From: Celerinatantimonas sp046054195
GTDB lineage: Bacteria; Pseudomonadota; Gammaproteobacteria; Enterobacterales; Celerinatantimonadaceae
Assembly: GCF_046054195.1 (NCBI RefSeq)
Contig: NZ_JBEQCS010000001.1
Coordinates: 434,001-498,000 of the forward strand
Reading direction: 5' to 3'
DNA length: 64,000 bases
Shown here: positions 9,318 through 16,264 of the stretch, piece by piece
Layout of the letters: the number at the start of each line of letters is the position of its first letter
Numbering within the stretch: the stretch's first letter is position 1
The notes under the pieces: model-generated
What the model saw: only the letters and a program-made list of their open reading frames with translations
Told to the model about the DNA's origin: nothing
Databases searched by the model: none
Position numbers and translations under genes: made by a program

Positions 9318-9731
9318 GTGAAATTTAAGCTAATCCAAGATTCACCGGATGTTCATGAATTTATGCAGCTTCGCAGTGATGTCGGCTGGGTGAACCCAGC
9401 GCCAGAGATTGTGCAAAAGAGCCTAGAACATTCAGTTTTTCAAGTTTGTGTTTATGCCGATAAGACATTAGTTGGTTTTGGCCGAATTGTCGGTGATGGG
9501 GCGATGTATTTTTATCTGCAAGATATTGTGGTTGCGCCAAACTGTCAAAACCAAGGTGTGGGTAAAATTATCATAGGCGCGCTCGAGGCATTTATTAAAG
9601 ATGCCGCTAAAAGTGGTGCGACAGTGGCGTTATTAGCAGCTTTTGGTAAAGAGAATTTCTATCACCAATTTGGCTACAATAAGCGAGACGGAAAACCGCT
9701 AGGCTTTGGCATGTGCAAATTTATTAAGTGA
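9318..9731 (+). CDS. GNAT-family acetyltransferase
   Basis: This 137-residue enzyme transfers an acetyl group from acetyl-CoA to an unknown amine. The acetyl-CoA loop is seen as VVAPNCQNQGVGKIIIGAL (the Q/RxxGxG/A motif), followed by the late LLAAFGKENFYHQFGY segment. The start is a GTG, with GAGGG upstream. It lies 32 bases after oxyR on the same strand, so the two may be co-transcribed. Its stop overlaps the end of the first minus-strand gene of the accessory block by eight bases. The substrate is unknown. Confidence 0.8.
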   Translation: MKFKLIQDSPDVHEFMQLRSDVGWVNPAPEIVQKSLEHSVFQVCVYADKTLVGFGRIVGDGAMYFYLQDIVVAPNCQNQGVGKIIIGALEAFIKDAAKSGATVALLAAFGKENFYHQFGYNKRDGKPLGFGMCKFIK

Positions 9732-10023
9732 TGTTTGAATTTAAAAAATCCTCACAAAGTTTTCTATATTGCTTCACTTTTAAAATCAGCTCGGGGATAT
9801 CATGTTCTAATATTGCCCCCCAATCGGATAGCAGCGTTGACTGGCTTAACATCGATGTATCAGCACTACCATTTTTAATGCTTTTTGCTATTTTTTCAAT
9901 TTCGGCTGATTCGTAGCCTAAAATATCATAATGATCTGATTTGATACTATATTTACTTGATGCCTTCGCGAGTTCTTTAGCAAGAACTTCTCCGATATTT
10001 ATAATTTCTTGCTTATCCATCAT
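9724..10023 (-). CDS. Hypothetical protein, last gene of the accessory block
   Basis: This is a protein of about 99 residues starting at MMDKQEIINIGE. The frame stays open upstream to a TTG at 10173, but the product of that part looks like translated intergenic DNA. The sequence is mostly helical and charged (LAKELAKASSKYS, EIEKIAKSIKNGS, LKVKQYRKLCEDFL), without a signal peptide. I do not recognise a family. The codon use is AT-rich like the rest of the block and unlike oxyR. It may be a cassette gene or an orphan immunity protein; no function is claimed. Confidence 0.5.
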   Translation of the reverse strand: MMDKQEIINIGEVLAKELAKASSKYSIKSDHYDILGYESAEIEKIAKSIKNGSADTSMLSQSTLLSDWGAILEHDIPELILKVKQYRKLCEDFLNSNIT

Positions 10024-10194
10024 TAACTTAATGAAAATAGAAAAACATATAATGACATGAGCGTCTCTTTTAGAAAAGAATGAGCTAAAACGGGCGACAG
10101 CCTCTGGGAAAGTGGGGGTGAAAGAGATAGGTTCTTCTTGCAAGCGCGAAAACCAAATGTTTGGTTTGCCCAAGGTATTTTTTATGTACTGACT

Positions 10195-10590
10195 TTATAA
10201 TCTGTTCTTTTCAATTAAATAGTTTTCAACATCAATTAGATACATAGCAACTAACGTATAGTAACTTTCAGCGCCCGATAAGTTCGGGTATTCATCCATG
10301 AATTGTTTTATCCGCTCAATAAAAATTGGAACCGCCTTTAGATGTTGGGCATTTAGGCAACCCATCATATTATTAACGTGACAAACCAATGGATAAACTA
10401 CAGAGTTTCTGCGATATGCAAACTTTGGCAAAAACTCTTCGGTGTTTAACTTGCATTGTTTGGCTTTTATTTCTTCTAATCGATTCATAATATTAGGTGA
10501 ATTAGCTCTTTTTAAGATATATGACATTGCATTAAAGTATGAGCATCGATAGACATTGCTTATCTTCGATGCCTTAATCACTATCTTCAT
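10195..10590 (-). CDS. Hypothetical protein in cassette-like unit
   Basis: This protein of 131 residues begins MKIVIKASKISNVYRC. It is basic and largely helical (IMNRLEEIKAKQCKL, FIERIKQFMDEYPN), with four cysteines and no signal peptide or membrane helix. It is a single gene with its own short flanks. The start codon abuts an attC-like repeat (10591-10642), as expected for a gene inserted at a cassette junction. I do not recognise the family. The region is AT-rich. Confidence 0.5.
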   Translation of the reverse strand: MKIVIKASKISNVYRCSYFNAMSYILKRANSPNIMNRLEEIKAKQCKLNTEEFLPKFAYRRNSVVYPLVCHVNNMMGCLNAQHLKAVPIFIERIKQFMDEYPNLSGAESYYTLVAMYLIDVENYLIEKNRL

Positions 10591-10642
10591 GGCAAACTAA
10601 AATGCCATGCATTGTGAATTGCTCTTAATTGATTATATGTTA
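10591..10642 (-). repeat. attC-like degenerate repeat A
   Basis: This is the spacer between the frameshifted SMI1/KNR4 gene and the next gene. Read on the plus strand it holds GCAAACTAAAATGCCATG then CATTGTG, close to repeat B (GCAAACTAAAGTCGCCATG, then TATTGCG). Read on the coding strand it starts with the stop codon TAAC, as attC sites often do, and carries the CAAtgCATGGC core resembling Vibrio repeats. It is short, so probably degenerate. Confidence 0.45.
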
Positions 10643-11231
10643 ATCATCTTGCACGTATATATCGTAAAAGAACTCTTTAAATGAGCGATATAAAGGTTGT
10701 GAGAAACGAACGATATTCTCTCTTTGCTTACAGCCTTCTTCTGCTAATGGGATGATTTGCTCGTGATCAAACCAAATAACCGCAAAATCATTGCCTTCAC
10801 TAGTCGGATTTTGCATGTCTAAACAGATGGGCCCCCACCCATCTCCCCATTGCGCAAACGGAATATAGCCTGATTTTACTAATGGGTTCCATGCTTCAAT
10901 TAAATCTTTTAATTGAGCAAGAGGTCGATCTGATGGGCAACAAGGCATCATGACTAGCTGACCATCGTACTTGTTGCTAAAGACTTGATCGAGTAATTGA
11001 TAGTAAGCTTTAAAGTAAAGTGCAAAATATGGTGGAAATTTAAACCCATATTGCTCTTCGATTTCCGTCAACTCTTCATCTGAGACATTACTTTTGATTG
11101 GTTTCCCAAAGAACCCAGCCATCTTCATTTACTGGCCCGTCTCTCATCTCAATCGGAACCGCTCCACTAACGCTCATGCAATAGTAGTTATCGGTATACT
11201 TCTTTATATATCTTCTTATTTCTTCGAGCAT
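10640..11231 (-). pseudogene. SMI1/KNR4 family gene broken by a frameshift
   Basis: The downstream frame (11128-10640, 162 residues) carries the SMI1/KNR4 core: VSDEELTEIEEQYGFKFPPYFALYF, then LVMMPCCPSD, IPFAQWGDGWGPICLD and a late VIWFDHE. Family members of this kind normally have an N-terminal part with a SGAVPI...GPVNEDGW motif. That part is present in another frame, starting at the ATG at 11231 (MLEEIRRYIKKYTDNYYC...) and reaching DGWVLW. The two join smoothly if one G is removed from the GGG run at 11105-11107 (plus strand CCC), giving WKPIKSNVSDEEL. So this is a one-base insertion, or an assembly error. SMI1/KNR4 proteins often serve as toxin immunity proteins; here no toxin is adjacent. 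Confidence 0.75.
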
Positions 11232-11296
11232 TTCACTATCCCATGAATGCTTAATTCAACGTTTAGGTGATAAATAATGGTCAATTGCTCAATGTA

Positions 11297-11821
11297 TTAG
11301 CTATTTTTTAATCGCTTTAGCATAACAAACATTCCTATCTCATACCGGTCGGTTTTATAAGGTATTTCATCAACTATTTCAAATTGATATCGCTGATAGA
11401 ATCGTTGGGCTTGAACGTTGTTTTTTAACACATCTAGCCACACGTATTTGCTAGCAAGCTCAGATGCAAGTTTCATGACATAGTCCATGAGTGCCGAACC
11501 AAGATGATTGCCAATACAGTTCTTTTTTAGATAGATTTTTTGCAATTCAATACATGCTTTGCCCATGCCATTTAGTTCTGAGTCTATATTTAATTTGGCA
11601 AAACCAACCAACGTATTGTCTCTAAATGCTAAAAGATAACGATGATTTGCTGGCGAATTGATACATGATGCAATTGCACTATCTGTAAAATCAGTATTTA
11701 AAAAACTATCAATGTCATGCCAAATATCGGCAAAGTGTTCTTTATATGTGTTACGGCCTAAAATTGATATAGTTGAAACATCATTTAATGTCGCTTCTCT
11801 TATATTGAATTTTGTTTCCAA
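11297..11821 (-). CDS. GNAT-family acetyltransferase, cassette-like
   Basis: This 174-residue N-acetyltransferase has the acetyl-CoA-binding segment CIELQKIYLKKNCIGNHLGSALMDYV and the late YVWLDVLKNNVQAQRFYQRYQFEIVDE stretch, which is typical of small-molecule or protein acetylases. The only possible start near the domain is TTG at 11821, because a stop lies in frame just upstream. Acetyltransferases are among the commonest genes in chromosomal integron cassettes. It is followed and preceded by short non-coding spacers on the same strand. The substrate is unknown. Confidence 0.8.
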   Translation of the reverse strand: METKFNIREATLNDVSTISILGRNTYKEHFADIWHDIDSFLNTDFTDSAIASCINSPANHRYLLAFRDNTLVGFAKLNIDSELNGMGKACIELQKIYLKKNCIGNHLGSALMDYVMKLASELASKYVWLDVLKNNVQAQRFYQRYQFEIVDEIPYKTDRYEIGMFVMLKRLKNS

Positions 11822-11878
11822 ATTTATTTATGCCTCATCACTTTGCTAGTCAACGTAAGTTATCGTTGTGCTTTGTTA
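11822..11878 (-). repeat. Short spacer with attC-like end
   Basis: On the coding strand the spacer opens GGCTAACAAAGC, in which TAA is the stop of the previous gene. It contains the small inverted repeat CAACG...CGTTG. This resembles the left end of an attC site but is shorter than a full one. It may be a truncated site. Confidence 0.3.
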
Positions 11879-12217
11879 GCCATTTATATACTCACCATAA
11901 TTTATGGGTCTTAGATATTCATTTAACTTGATAGCTAGTTCTTTAATTAACGAGTCTCCATTTTTACAAAGAGATAGAATATAAACACCTGAATTGTCAT
12001 CCCATCCCCAGTAAAATTTTGTACTTTTCAGTTTAAATTCACCTATGACTTCACTGATAAAGTATGAAGGTTCTTCCGTTATAAGAGCACCAAACTCACG
12101 ACACATTATTTCTTGTAGGACGGTAAAAAAGCTCATTGTTTCATTTGATATCTCATAACGAATATGAGAGTCATCTGACTGAACAATGTGCCCTTTTAGT
12201 GGTTTCCTTTTTGGCAT
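11876..12217 (-). CDS. Hypothetical protein in cassette-like unit
   Basis: This protein of 113 residues starts MPKRKPLKGHIVQSDDSHIRY. It is probably cytosolic, with a basic N-terminus, a mixed alpha/beta pattern (FYWGWDDNSGVYILSLCKNGDSL) and a helical end (IKELAIKLNEYLRPI). I do not recognise a family. Its compact size and soluble nature are what immunity proteins or cassette genes look like, but nothing in it proves either. It is one of the single-gene minus-strand units. Confidence 0.5.
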   Translation of the reverse strand: MPKRKPLKGHIVQSDDSHIRYEISNETMSFFTVLQEIMCREFGALITEEPSYFISEVIGEFKLKSTKFYWGWDDNSGVYILSLCKNGDSLIKELAIKLNEYLRPINYGEYING

Positions 12218-12341
12218 AATGCCTCTCGTTTGCGGATGAGTTGATGTGAGAAAAATTTTACGATAACTCTATATTGCATTTGCTTGGTCTATCTTTCGAG
12301 CCCATTCGCTGAAACGGTTTATTCATGATTTCTTCGTGTTT

Positions 12342-12833
12342 TTAACAGTACCAAAATATTAATCTAGTAGAATTTTTATCGCAGCAATTTTCGATGACTT
12401 CCATTGCGCTGCATATAGCCTCGTAATCAACGCTAAGTTTGTTCTTAGTTAAATGATTTTCGATGATTGCCTTAAACTCTGAAAATAGTAGCCAACTTGT
12501 TGATTCGAACTCTGGATCAAGTATCCAATCAGCATCTGTTCGACTGCTATGGTATATTTTAGAACCATATTGTTTTACCCAGTTATTAGCCAACTGTTTA
12601 GTACAATATTTATCGCCAATACACTTCGCAATTTCTTCTTCTTCAGCAATATAGACGAATGCTCTTTCAAAGAATGAAACACTATATTTCTTTGGCACAC
12701 CGCGTAACTCACCAAGCATCCGCAAATCGTCGATAAGCTCAGTGTTGCGCTCTGGGTGAAATTCCCCAAATCCTATCCAGTTTTCATCTGCTGAGCGCCT
12801 ATATTCTACGAAGTAACGTACATCTATTCCCAT
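12342..12833 (-). CDS. Hypothetical protein in cassette-like unit
   Basis: This 163-residue protein starts MGIDVRYFVEYRRSADENWIGFGEF at an ATG placed in the sequence CGTTATGGG, which resembles the end of an attC site (GTT then purines). It is an acidic, probably soluble protein with tryptophan-rich parts and a cysteine-rich end (ENCCDK...FWYC). I do not recognise a named family. It resembles the kind of small protein that sits alone in integron or phage accessory regions. Function unknown. Confidence 0.55.
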   Translation of the reverse strand: MGIDVRYFVEYRRSADENWIGFGEFHPERNTELIDDLRMLGELRGVPKKYSVSFFERAFVYIAEEEEIAKCIGDKYCTKQLANNWVKQYGSKIYHSSRTDADWILDPEFESTSWLLFSEFKAIIENHLTKNKLSVDYEAICSAMEVIENCCDKNSTRLIFWYC

Positions 12834-12963
12834 AACGATTCTCTAGCTGGCATTATTCCCATTTTAGTTGTGAGCAACGCTGTACAAAAGTGATTACTTG
12901 CAATCAGGGTATTACTTCATCGCAAACTAAAGTCGCCATGTATTGCGCTTTAGTTAAATTGTT
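12834..12963 (-). repeat. attC-like degenerate repeat B
   Basis: This is a spacer of about 130 bases, the size of Vibrio-type attC sites. On the coding strand it begins AACAATTTAACTAAAGCG, has the core CAATACATGGCGAC followed by TTTAGTTTGCG, and ends at CGTTATG on the start codon of the next gene. The two ends are imperfectly complementary (AACAATT...CTAAAGC against AACGATT...CTAGCTGG), as attC ends are. The core is shared with repeats A and C. Confidence 0.5.
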
Positions 12964-13036
12964 TGTGTACTTTTATCTCGCGGAATTTCCTAATCTACTG
13001 AGATATTTTTATATTGCTTGTAGACAACTTTTATCG

Positions 13037-13339
13037 TTATTTTCGTTTTTTCCCAGGTTTTTTGTAAACCTTATATTGCGGATATCTGTCGATTTTTATT
13101 TTTATTGAGTCAAGTAAAGCATGGAGCTTTGTATTAACTTCGCTCTCGCTATTAACGTCAATCGTATGGCCATTTGATTGGCAAATCTTCAAGTCGTAAA
13201 AGCCATGCCCCATTGTACTTTTATACATTTCTCGAACGCGGGCTGCATCTTGGCTGTTGTAAACTCTCGGTACGCAATGGTTGACCTTGTACATTTCGAA
13301 CAATTGGTTTAGAGCGTCAATTTCTTCATTTAAATCCAT
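13037..13339 (-). CDS. Hypothetical protein in cassette-like unit
   Basis: This protein has about 100 residues from the ATG at 13339 (MDLNEEIDALNQLFEMYKVNHC); the frame extends upstream two codons to a TTG. The C-terminal part is strongly basic (YPQYKVYKKPGKKRK). A middle stretch (HGFYDLKICQSNGHTIDVNSESEVNTKLHALL) looks like an alpha/beta soluble fold. I recognise no family. The ATG is directly preceded by the end of attC-like repeat C. Confidence 0.45.
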   Translation of the reverse strand: MDLNEEIDALNQLFEMYKVNHCVPRVYNSQDAARVREMYKSTMGHGFYDLKICQSNGHTIDVNSESEVNTKLHALLDSIKIKIDRYPQYKVYKKPGKKRK

Positions 13340-13433
13340 ATGCAATTCGCTAGTTAAGTTGCTGTATACGCTCGAGTCGATTTGAACTAAAGCTCGTCAT
13401 GCTTTTGTGGCTCGCTTTAAGGGCTTTGTTATG
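13340..13433 (-). repeat. attC-like degenerate repeat C
   Basis: On the coding strand this runs from CATAACAAAGCCCTTAAAGCG to the start of the next gene. It contains GCATGACGAGCTTTAGTTC, matching the core of repeats A and B with changes. The opening TAACAAAGCCCTTAAAGCG is what many gammaproteobacterial attC sites look like at the 5' end. The remnant ORF at 13350-13595 reads straight through it. Confidence 0.5.
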
Positions 13434-13595
13434 AGTATATTGACTTAAATACAAAAGCCACAGATATTCTGCTATAACTTGCCTGATATTTTCTATATCA
13501 GTTTTCCAAGATGTTTTCATTGCTTTAGCAATATCATCACAAATAAGTGACCTAAAAGAATACCAGATGCTATTTACATCTATTGCGATTTCTGG
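13350..13595 (-). pseudogene. Gene remnant reading through an attC-like repeat
   Basis: An 81-codon open frame follows a TAA and has no usable start before its 26th codon, the ATG at 13520. The peptide reads PEIAIDVNSIWYSFRSL, IENIRQVIAEYLWLLYL, then HNKALKASHKSM as it passes into the attC-like repeat and ends in it at a TAG. Ends of the HNKALK type are what one gets when a frame reads into an attC site. I take it as the 3' part of a lost cassette gene. The parent family is unknown. Confidence 0.4.
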
Positions 13596-13607
13596 TTAGC
13601 GGCAACC

Positions 13608-14120
13608 TCAATCATTGAAGGGACAGCTCTTTTTTTTCACCATTTCGAAATGATGAATTTTACAATATGCACTGCCAGAGATAGCACCTCTATTACAGTG
13701 GCTCGTCTTACATTGAACTTCTTTTCTCTCATCGCCGAGATTTTCATAAAAATCCCTATCGATTTTGTTTTGGGCTTCATCATCTGATAATGCTTTAAAC
13801 CCCGAATACGGCAAGAATGAATCATTCTCGAAATAATATAAAAATGATTCAAAAAGTAGAGCATCACTCAGCTCGCCATCTAAATGTTGAGCAAATGAAT
13901 AGATACTTTCTATTGTCCTCGTGTCGAGCGTAGAGATTAGTCCATTTTCTTTTGCAATTATCGGCTCATCATCTTCATCAACTTCGGTGATATCTAATGA
14001 GTCATCATCTATTATCATTGCACGAGTTTCAAAACTCCATTTTTCACCTTCAGGCAGATACAACCAACCATCTTCTAATTGGCTATTTGCCCTTTTTAAA
14101 ATGCTAATTAAACTCTCCAT
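13608..14120 (-). CDS. DUF7716-like hypothetical protein
   Basis: This protein has 170 residues from the ATG at 14120, which has AAGGA just upstream; a longer version would start at 14150. The stretch LISILKRANSQLEDGWLYLPEGEKWSFET resembles the DUF7716 proteins found among immunity-like genes; that match is from memory and tentative. The C-terminus has four cysteines and two histidines in CKTSHCNRGAISGSAYCKIHH...KSCPF, a possible zinc-binding knuckle. It is the first gene of the minus-strand accessory block. Confidence 0.5.
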   Translation of the reverse strand: MESLISILKRANSQLEDGWLYLPEGEKWSFETRAMIIDDDSLDITEVDEDDEPIIAKENGLISTLDTRTIESIYSFAQHLDGELSDALLFESFLYYFENDSFLPYSGFKALSDDEAQNKIDRDFYENLGDERKEVQCKTSHCNRGAISGSAYCKIHHFEMVKKKSCPFND

Positions 14121-14177
14121 ACAATCCTTAGTCCCTAAAATTTTACGCATTACCTATGCAGCCCCATAAACAACTGT

Positions 14178-14197
14178 ATATCATGCGTGCATGATAT
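14178..14197. promoter_or_regulatory. Perfect 9-bp inverted repeat upstream of the cassette block
   Basis: The arms ATATCATGC and GCATGATAT flank a GT centre with no mismatch. It lies between soxR and the first accessory gene, 58 bases before the ATG at 14120. It could be a repressor operator for the block or a weak hairpin after soxR. It has no T-run, so a terminator is less likely. Confidence 0.4.
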
Positions 14198-14251
14198 CTA
14201 TCTTTTCCCAACCGTTGATAATTTTCTTTAACTGTTCAAATTTTATGATTG

Positions 14252-14719
14252 TCATTTAGTTGGATGGTTTTGGCTTTTGTTCCAATCTTCAGGATGAGTC
14301 AGAAGTGTTTTATTCGCGCTAGTTTTTGCACGAATATCTTGCGGGTTATACAGCGCGCAGGATTCTAAAGACAGGCATCCGCAGCCGATGCAACTTCCTA
14401 AGTTATTTTGTAATGCTTTTAATTGTGCCATTCGATGCTCAAGCATAGCTTGCCATGTCGATGCCATTTGCATCCATTGCTCTTTGTTGGGGGCTTGGTG
14501 CTTGGGTAATACCGACAATGAGTTGGCAATATCTTCTAAGCTCAGTCCAACTGTTTGTGCCGCTTTTATTACGGCAATCCGGCGCAGTATGCTGCGATGA
14601 TAGCGGCGCTGATTTCCTTGATTTCGCCAGCTATAAATAAGGCCTTTTTGCTCATAAAAGTGCAATGTTGATACTTTTACTCCAGCCCTTTGTGCAACTT
14701 CACCGATGCTCATTTCCAT
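14252..14719 (-). CDS. soxR: Redox-sensitive regulator SoxR
   Basis: This MerR-family [2Fe-2S] sensor has 155 residues. The N-terminus has the MerR winged helix (SIGEVAQRAGVKVSTLHFYEQKGLI then RNQGNQRRY). The dimerisation helix follows, and the cluster ligands are plain in CIGCGCLSLESC near residue 110. Oxidation of the cluster by redox-cycling drugs switches it on. It is divergent from an MFS transporter, with a SoxR box between the two. No soxS is in the window, which fits the non-enteric mode in which SoxR controls target genes directly. Confidence 0.95.
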   Translation of the reverse strand: MEMSIGEVAQRAGVKVSTLHFYEQKGLIYSWRNQGNQRRYHRSILRRIAVIKAAQTVGLSLEDIANSLSVLPKHQAPNKEQWMQMASTWQAMLEHRMAQLKALQNNLGSCIGCGCLSLESCALYNPQDIRAKTSANKTLLTHPEDWNKSQNHPTK

Positions 14720-14774
14720 TGTTTGGCCCCCTTCGAACCAGCGTGTTAGTTACATTAATTAAAAAATTACTTTA

Positions 14775-14792
14775 CCTCAAGTTAACTTTAGG
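14775..14792 (+). promoter_or_regulatory. SoxR box in the MFS promoter
   Basis: The 18-base dyad CCTCAAGTTAACTTTAGG has one mismatched base pair and matches the known SoxR operator CCTCAAGTTAACTTGAGG with one change. A possible -35 (TTTACC, 14771-14776) and -10 (TAGGGT, 14796-14801) are 19 bases apart, the overlong spacing typical of MerR-type activated promoters. The box lies 40 bases before the MFS start. Confidence 0.85.
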
Positions 14793-14832
14793 TTTTAGGG
14801 TGAGAGATACGTTATCGCACAGGAAGTAAAAA

Positions 14833-16038
14833 ATGGAACTTAACGAAAAAACACCCGCTGGGAGCTATTTAGTCGGCCGGTTTTTTGATGGTATATCCTC
14901 AGGACTTTTTATGATGGCCCTACCTTGGGTGATGTTATCAACACCGAATATGGGCGTATTTGTCTCTTTAGTAGCGTTGGTGTGTACGGTGATTTCTTTT
15001 GTTTTAACACCTGTGCTTTCCACTGTGATTGACCGATATTCGCGTAAAAACATTTTGATTCTTGTTCAGCTCTCTCAAGCTGCAACCGCCGCTGTTGTGG
15101 CCAGTGTTTATGGATTAGGATTTTCATCAAATTGGTTGTTGGCTGCGGCTCAATTAATCTTTTGGGTTTCTGGTAATGTGGCTTGGGCAACGAATCATGC
15201 TTTTACCCAAGAGAATTTTTATCCGCATGAATATGCCTCTATTTCAGGTAAACAAGAGGTGACCATGCAAGCGACTACGTTAGGTGCCGGCGCCCTTGGA
15301 GTAGCATTGTTGCAGCGCTGGGGGATGTTTGAGTTTTCCATCTTTGCAGCAATGGCTTCAGCTATGTCGGTCATTTGCTATTTTTTCACCCCCTATCGGC
15401 GCCAGTTACGTCATTCTCTTTCACTCTCATTTATCCAACTCATGACGCAAAGCCGGATAATATTTACTCGTCAGCCGCATTTTTATCTGTTTTTGATGTT
15501 ATCGGCTTTATGCTATCCGATACTGACATTTCTCGAACAGCTGGTTCCCATTTGGTTTTCTCAAACCGGGATCTCTGGGGGTTGGTTTGCCGCTTATAAC
15601 ATCGCCTTTGCGCTGGGGTCGTTAATCACCGGAGTCTTCATCAGTCGGTTATTAACGATTGGGCCGTATCCACTGATTATGATTGCTGCTATGGCTTTCG
15701 CCGCTATGATGTTAGTGGGGATGAGTCTTTCAACGTCATTGCCATTGTTGATGATGTTTACGTTTTGTTTTGGTTTTTTTAATGCGTTAAATCGTATTGC
15801 TCGTGTAAACCTGATGCATCACAGTATTCATATTGACCAACGAGGTCGGGCCGATGGCGGATTAAAAATGTTCTCAACGTTTGCACAAAGTATCAGTTAT
15901 GTCGTTATCGCTTTATTAAGCCACTTCGGCATTGCTCATTTTGGTTTCTTTATTGCCGCGGGGGTTCTGGTGTTGTCAGTATTGATGATGATGCGCCTTC
16001 ATAAACGGCCAAATCTTGTGGTTAGTGCATCATCGTAA
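14833..16038 (+). CDS. MFS transporter, probable SoxR target
   Basis: This inner-membrane transporter has 401 residues and about 12 hydrophobic helices. Loop 2-3 carries VLSTVIDRYSRKNIL, the MFS motif. The closest recognisable group is the small MFS exporters with a long helix 4-5 region (NHAFTQENFYPHEYASISGKQE). Its promoter holds a SoxR box, so it is probably induced by redox-cycling compounds and may expel them. The start has CAGGAAG upstream. The substrate is inferred only from the regulation. Confidence 0.8.
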   Translation: MELNEKTPAGSYLVGRFFDGISSGLFMMALPWVMLSTPNMGVFVSLVALVCTVISFVLTPVLSTVIDRYSRKNILILVQLSQAATAAVVASVYGLGFSSNWLLAAAQLIFWVSGNVAWATNHAFTQENFYPHEYASISGKQEVTMQATTLGAGALGVALLQRWGMFEFSIFAAMASAMSVICYFFTPYRRQLRHSLSLSFIQLMTQSRIIFTRQPHFYLFLMLSALCYPILTFLEQLVPIWFSQTGISGGWFAAYNIAFALGSLITGVFISRLLTIGPYPLIMIAAMAFAAMMLVGMSLSTSLPLLMMFTFCFGFFNALNRIARVNLMHHSIHIDQRGRADGGLKMFSTFAQSISYVVIALLSHFGIAHFGFFIAAGVLVLSVLMMMRLHKRPNLVVSASS

Positions 16039-16183
16039 TTGCCACATTGGCGGCATATATTTTCGGGGCTTGGTCGCGGCATTTGAAAACCACCCGATGA
16101 ATAGCAACGCTTGTTTAAGCTTGGGTTTAATTTAGCAAAAGCGTTGAGCGATAAGCGAAGCTTAAATTTAGCTTATAGCGCAA

Positions 16184-16218
16184 AAAGAAAAGCAAATGGA
16201 AAACCATCGCTTTTCTTT
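16184..16218. terminator. Bidirectional terminator between convergent genes
   Basis: A stem with arms AAAGAAAAGC and GCTTTTCTTT and an inner ATGG/CCAT pair lies between the MFS gene end (plus) and the dehydrogenase gene end (minus). T-rich sequence follows on both strands. Confidence 0.6.
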
Positions 16219-16264
16219 ATTTGCCCAAACTGGTTGGCTAGGAGTGAGGCCAAAGGATAAATGT

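Noticed and set aside
10024..10173. N-terminal 50 codons of the frame ending at 9724
   Set aside because: It starts at a TTG, reads like translated spacer DNA and adds no recognisable domain.
12890..13108. 72-residue plus-strand frame in the accessory block
   Set aside because: It overlaps attC-like repeat B and the 3' end of the gene at 13037-13339 on the other strand, and its low-complexity composition fits neither a known protein nor a start with a ribosome site.
9724..14150. Toxin-antitoxin or CDI/Rhs immunity island
   Set aside because: No toxin, Rhs or CdiA tip is present; the SMI1/KNR4 relation alone is not enough.
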